Below, one piece after another: positions 36,635 through 39,287 of a stretch of DNA of 39,287 bases. Numbering within the stretch: position 1 is the stretch's first letter; the number at the start of each line of letters is the position of its first letter. The notes under the pieces were generated by a model, which was not told where the DNA came from, did no database searches, and saw only the letters and a program-made list of their open reading frames with translations. The DNA is from an uncultured Lachnospiraceae bacterium (GTDB lineage Bacteria; Bacillota; Clostridia; Lachnospirales; Lachnospiraceae): contig CANQME010000019.1 in the NCBI GenBank assembly GCA_947624815.1, positions 1 to 39,287 on the forward strand. The letters run 5' to 3'. A program made the translations under genes and the position numbers.

Positions 36635-37309
36635 TTAATTTTGTTCCTTGATATTCCTGGAAACGGTGATCTCCTGGTTGTCGATATGCTCGCGCATGGC
36701 CTCCCTGGCCTCCGCCACATGGCGGGCGCGGATCGCCTTCACGATATTCTCATGCTCCAGAAGAAGGATCTGGCGCTTATCCTCATCCTTGATGTACTCC
36801 AGGCGGTAACGGTACATCTGCTCTCTGAGGTTGTTCAGGATCTGAACGAGTCGGGAGTTGCCGGTACCGTAGAAGATCACGTCATGGAACTTCTCGTCAC
36901 ACTCGGCCATCTCCAGAATATCGCCCGACGCCACAGCCGCTGTGAACGCGTCCCTGGCCTGCTCCAGCTCGCTGATTTGCTCTTCGTCCATGCGCTGACA
37001 GGCCAGCTCCGTGGCCAGCTCCTCCAGAGAACGGCGGACCTCCAGCACGTCCCGCAGGCTCTTCTCGGAGATCCGGGCCACCTCGGCGCCCTTGCGGGGG
37101 ATCATCAGCACCAGTCCCTCCAGCTCCAGCTTGCGGATCGCTTCACGGATCGGCGTCCGGCTGACGCCCAGCCGTTCCGCCAGCTGGATCTCCATCAGCC
37201 TCTCCCCAGGCGCCAGCTCCCCCCGCAGGATCGCCTGGCGCAGCGTGTTGAAGACCACGTCGCGCAGGGGAAGGTATTCGTTCATTTTCACATTCAGATT
37301 GTACTCCAT
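36635..37309 (-). CDS. GntR-family regulator, FadR/FCD subfamily
   Basis: This 224-residue protein has an N-terminal winged helix (residues about 10-75; LRDVVFNTLRQAILRGELAPGERLMEIQLAERLGVSRTPIREAIRKLELEGLV in consecutive blocks) and a C-terminal FCD domain (about 85-220) with likely metal ligands in CDEKFHDVI, HENIVKAI and the closing MREHIDNQ. FCD regulators respond to small carboxylates or sugars acids; the ligand here is unknown. I favour the ATG at 37309, which matches the usual MEYNLN start of relatives as I recall them, over 37321; neither has a strong ribosome site. It lies downstream of ispE, separated by a tandem repeat. Confidence 0.9.
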   Translation of the reverse strand: MEYNLNVKMNEYLPLRDVVFNTLRQAILRGELAPGERLMEIQLAERLGVSRTPIREAIRKLELEGLVLMIPRKGAEVARISEKSLRDVLEVRRSLEELATELACQRMDEEQISELEQARDAFTAAVASGDILEMAECDEKFHDVIFYGTGNSRLVQILNNLREQMYRYRLEYIKDEDKRQILLLEHENIVKAIRARHVAEAREAMREHIDNQEITVSRNIKEQN

Positions 37310-37391
37310 CGCCCCATCCATCCTTTTCTCTTGTTCGTATTCCTGTCCGCCGCGGCCGTCGCCGGTCCGGCGTTTTTATCCTTTCGGCTGT

Positions 37392-37521
37392 TCCGTTCCG
37401 CTCTGCAGGTCTGCCCTCCATCGCCCGCGGCGCGGTCCGGCAGCTCTCTCTCCCGGCGGCTCCGTTCCGCTCTGCAGATCTGCCCTCCATCGCCCGCGGC
37501 GCAGTCCGGTGACTCTCTCCC
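37392..37521. repeat. 69-bp tandem direct repeat between ispE and the GntR-type gene
   Basis: Two adjacent copies begin at 37392 and 37461, 69 bases apart. They share TCCGTTCCGCTCTGCAG and CTGCCCTCCATCGCCCGCGG with only a few differences. The repeat is very GC-rich and lies in the ~230-base gap after ispE. No gene that I trust spans it. Confidence 0.9.
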
Positions 37522-37539
37522 TCTCCCGCCTGGCGCCGC

Positions 37540-38448
37540 TCAGCTCCGGATATCCTGCGGCGTCTTGCGGTTGAAGAGATTCGTCAGATACACCTGCCGC
37601 GCCAGCTGGCTTCCGGCGCCGTACCGCATCTTCTCGTAGGCCGCCTCCGCCATCCGCGGGCTGGTAAACAGTCCGAAGACCGTAGGTCCGCTGCCGCTCA
37701 TCATGGCGTTCACGGCGCCGGATTCCATCATCAGCTCCCGGATCCCGGCGATCTCCGGATGATCCGGCACCGTCACCGACTCCAGAACATTGCCCATCTT
37801 CGCCGCCACGCCCGGAAGATCCTGCCGCCGGATGGCCTCCACCATACCGTCGATATCCGGATGCTGCTCCGGCGTCAGCTCTTCCAGACGAAGCTTCTCG
37901 TAAACGCTCTTCGTGGAAACGCCGACCGCGGGTCTGGCGATCAGGATCTGGCACTGAGGCATCGGAGGAAGCGGCGTCAGGATCTCGCCGATCCCCTCGC
38001 AGAGAACCGTCCCCCGCATCACGCAGTACGGCACGTCTGCCCCGATCTTCACGCCCCGCTGCTGCAGCTGCTCCGGACTCAGCCCGAGACCGAACATCTT
38101 ATTGACGCCGAACAGCACCGCCGCCGCGTCGCTGCTGCCTCCAGCCATGCCGGCGGCCACCGGGATAAACTTCTTCAGCCGGATATGTACGCCCTGCTCC
38201 ACGCCGAATTCTTCCATCAGAAGTGCCGCCGCTTTGTAGACCAGATTATTCTCATTCACCGGGAGGTAGTAAAGATTCGTCTCTACGGTGATGCCGGGCT
38301 TCTCCGTACAGAAAAGATCGATCTTGTCATAGAGTCCCACCGTCTGCATCACCATACGGACCTCGTGATAACCGTCCTCGCGCCTGCGCAGAACGTCCAG
38401 GGCCAGATTCACTTTGCCGTATGCCTTCAGGCTCATGTACCGCACCAT
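37540..38448 (-). CDS. ispE: 4-diphosphocytidyl-2-C-methyl-D-erythritol kinase
   Basis: This 302-residue GHMP-family kinase phosphorylates CDP-methylerythritol in the non-mevalonate (MEP) isoprenoid pathway. It has the N-terminal AYGKVNLALDVL substrate motif, the ATP-binding glycine loop PVAAGMAGGSSDAAA near residue 100, and the C-terminal MSGSGPTVFGLF motif. The length is normal. The start ATG at 38448 follows AAAGGAG at an 11-base spacing, a little long; the next ATG (38436) is further off. The promoter region carries three regularly spaced TATACTGTAT motifs. Confidence 0.96.
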   Translation of the reverse strand: MVRYMSLKAYGKVNLALDVLRRREDGYHEVRMVMQTVGLYDKIDLFCTEKPGITVETNLYYLPVNENNLVYKAAALLMEEFGVEQGVHIRLKKFIPVAAGMAGGSSDAAAVLFGVNKMFGLGLSPEQLQQRGVKIGADVPYCVMRGTVLCEGIGEILTPLPPMPQCQILIARPAVGVSTKSVYEKLRLEELTPEQHPDIDGMVEAIRRQDLPGVAAKMGNVLESVTVPDHPEIAGIRELMMESGAVNAMMSGSGPTVFGLFTSPRMAEAAYEKMRYGAGSQLARQVYLTNLFNRKTPQDIRS

Positions 38449-38479
38449 GGGCTTGTGTTCTCCTTTTGCTTTTGTATTG

Positions 38480-38531
38480 TATACTGTATTCTATATACTG
38501 TATATTATATACTGTATTTCAGAAAATGCAA
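38480..38531 (-). promoter_or_regulatory. ispE promoter with three 14-bp-spaced TATACTGTAT motifs
   Basis: On the minus strand TTGCAT (38531-38526), 16 bases, TATAAT (38509-38504). TATACTGTAT occurs at 38480-38489, 38494-38503 and 38508-38517, with an exact 14-base period. Each is nearly palindromic, and the -10 lies between two of them. This could be an operator array or a simple AT-rich repeat. From 38532 to 38662 I see only AT-rich sequence with no gene. Confidence 0.5.
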
Positions 38532-38662
38532 GTGCATTTTTCCGGAAAAACTTTCTGATATTCTCCTTCAACTGGTGCCTGTCCGCTTTATTTCATAGAA
38601 ACTTTTGTAATTTTTCACAGAATTTTTCGAAAGTACTTCCCGATTATTGACGAAATTATTCG

Positions 38663-38691
38663 TTGACAATGATTTCGCGCGGTGCTATCAT
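38663..38691 (+). promoter_or_regulatory. Promoter of the ammonium transporter gene
   Basis: A perfect TTGACA (38663-38668), 17 bases, TATCAT (38686-38691; 5 of 6). Transcription would start near 38698, leaving a leader of about 250 bases. Confidence 0.75.
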
Positions 38692-38710
38692 GAAGTGCAT
38701 GATGAGCGAA

Positions 38711-38744
38711 GGGGCTATGGAATGACCATAGTCCCTTTTCTTTT
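38711..38744 (+). terminator. Leader terminator (attenuator) before the ammonium transporter gene
   Basis: GGGGCTATGG (38711-38720) and CCATAGTCCC (38726-38735) form a 10-bp stem with one G-T pair and a 5-base loop, followed by TTTTCTTTT. This is a complete intrinsic terminator only ~13 bases after the likely transcription start and 205 bases before the gene, so the gene must depend on antitermination or on readthrough. Confidence 0.8.
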
Positions 38745-38839
38745 GCAGAGAACCGTTCCCGCAGTCCGCCGGAGGTACCCCGGCGCCGGGCTGTCCGGAC
38801 ATGATTCCCCGCGAAACGTTCATCAATAATACCGGAATA

Positions 38840-38901
38840 CCGTACAGGGCGAAGGCGCTTTCAGGAGGAGGAAAGCACCCTCGCCCTTTCCTGTATATCG
38901 G
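38840..38901 (+). promoter_or_regulatory. Long imperfect hairpin in the ammonium transporter leader
   Basis: TACAGG/CCTGTA (38843-38848 with 38890-38895), GGGCGA/TCGCCC (38847-38852 with 38881-38886, sharing two bases with the first pair) and GCTTTC/GAAAGC (38857-38862 with 38871-38876) can stack into one arm with an internal loop. The apical loop is AGGAGGAG. The arm is 49 bases before the start codon and may be a regulatory structure. Confidence 0.5.
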
Positions 38902-38949
38902 ACGGCGTTCCGGCGTGATTCCAGTAAAGGATGAGAGGAGAAAGAAATT

Positions 38950-39287
38950 ATGACTGAAGAAATCTTTCGTGCTGTAAACAGCGAGGTATTTGCCGTATGG
39001 TTTCTGATCGGCGCTGCCCTGGTCTTCTGGATGCAGGCCGGCTTCGCCATGGTGGAAACGGGCTTCACCCGCGCCAAGAATGCAGGAAACATCCTGATGA
39101 AGAACCTGATGGACTTCTGCATCGGCTGTATGGTCTTCGTCCCCATCGGCTTCAGCCTCCTGCTGGGCGAGGACATCGGAGGCTTCATCGGCAAGCCGAA
39201 TTTCGCCATTTTCACGGACTACGCCAATTTCGACTGGTCCAATTTCGTATTCAACCTGGTGTTCTGCGCCACCACGGCGACCATCGT
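38950..39287 (+). CDS. amt: Ammonium transporter (Amt/MEP/Rh family), 5' part
   Basis: The gene runs off the window edge; 112 complete codons are visible. After a short extracytoplasmic start (MTEEIFRAVNSEVFAVWFLIG) it has the first Amt helix with FWMQAGFAMVETGFTRAKNAGN, the family signature, then a second helix (DFCIGCMVFVPIGFSLLLG), a loop with FAIFTDYANFDWSNF, and the start of the third helix (VFNLVFCATTATI). Amt proteins are trimeric channels for ammonium uptake, usually controlled by a PII protein encoded next door. The ATG at 38950 follows GAGAGGAG at 9 bases. Its attenuator leader suggests nitrogen-responsive control. Confidence 0.93.
   Translation, partial: MTEEIFRAVNSEVFAVWFLIGAALVFWMQAGFAMVETGFTRAKNAGNILMKNLMDFCIGCMVFVPIGFSLLLGEDIGGFIGKPNFAIFTDYANFDWSNFVFNLVFCATTATI

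Noticed and set aside
38823-39215. 130-codon minus-strand open frame near the right edge
   Set aside because: It is antisense to the ammonium transporter, whose true frame runs off the window and carries the family signature.

Overview
The window looks like chromosome of a moderately high-GC, spore-forming, anaerobic Firmicute, most likely Lachnospiraceae (class Clostridia). The evidence is RpoB/RpoC of clostridial type with acidic tails, SpoIIR with a sigma-F-like promoter, a DUF1934 (YwiB-like) protein, an Rpn-family nuclease of the kind common in this family, consensus sigma-A promoters and strong AGGAGG ribosome binding sites. No outer-membrane biogenesis gene is visible, and the giant surface protein ends in a sortase-type anchor, as expected for a monoderm.

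Layout. 1-766: rpsJ (ribosomal protein S10) on the minus strand, with a structured ~250-nt leader. 781-1737: two small translationally coupled unknown genes, divergent from an XRE regulator across a mirror-symmetric double promoter. 1850-10177: a 2775-residue secreted protein with signal peptide, acidic Thr/Glu-rich region, beta-helix, ten tandem Spy0128/FctA-type isopeptide domains plus a diverged eleventh, PEETTS repeats and an APMTG anchor. 10505-12825: an Rpn-type nuclease/transposase-like protein with a 24-bp tandem repeat, convergent with a SARP/BTAD-type regulator carrying a degenerate GGDEF-like domain. 12978-17277: an apparent operon for ammonifying nitrite reduction, made of a FeoB-associated Cys-rich membrane protein, the pentaheme nitrite reductase NrfA and both System II cytochrome c maturation proteins (ResB, CcsA/ResC). 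It lies behind a consensus promoter with a Fur-box-like site. No NrfH is seen.

17350-25104: rpoC and rpoB, on their own promoter. 25160-28372: a conserved membrane protein of unknown function, then ddl, murI and a DUF1934 gene on the minus strand (cell-wall precursor supply). 28404-29179: spoIIR. 29154-36607: an RND-type efflux operon in the order tetR, membrane fusion protein, RND permease, TolC-like 1, TolC-like 2, under a TetR-operator promoter. 36617-38531: a GntR/FCD regulator and ispE (MEP isoprenoid pathway), separated by a 69-bp tandem repeat. 38663-39287: an attenuator-type leader and the 5' part of an ammonium transporter gene.

How it fits together. The core genes (rpsJ, rpoBC, ddl-murI, ispE) are interleaved with accessory modules for surface adhesion, anaerobic nitrite respiration or detoxification, and export. 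The most unusual points are the complete RND tripartite-like operon with two TolC-family proteins in an apparent monoderm, the NrfA/System II cluster without NrfH under probable iron control, and the multi-isopeptide giant surface protein. All functional calls come from motif recognition by eye; no database search was run.
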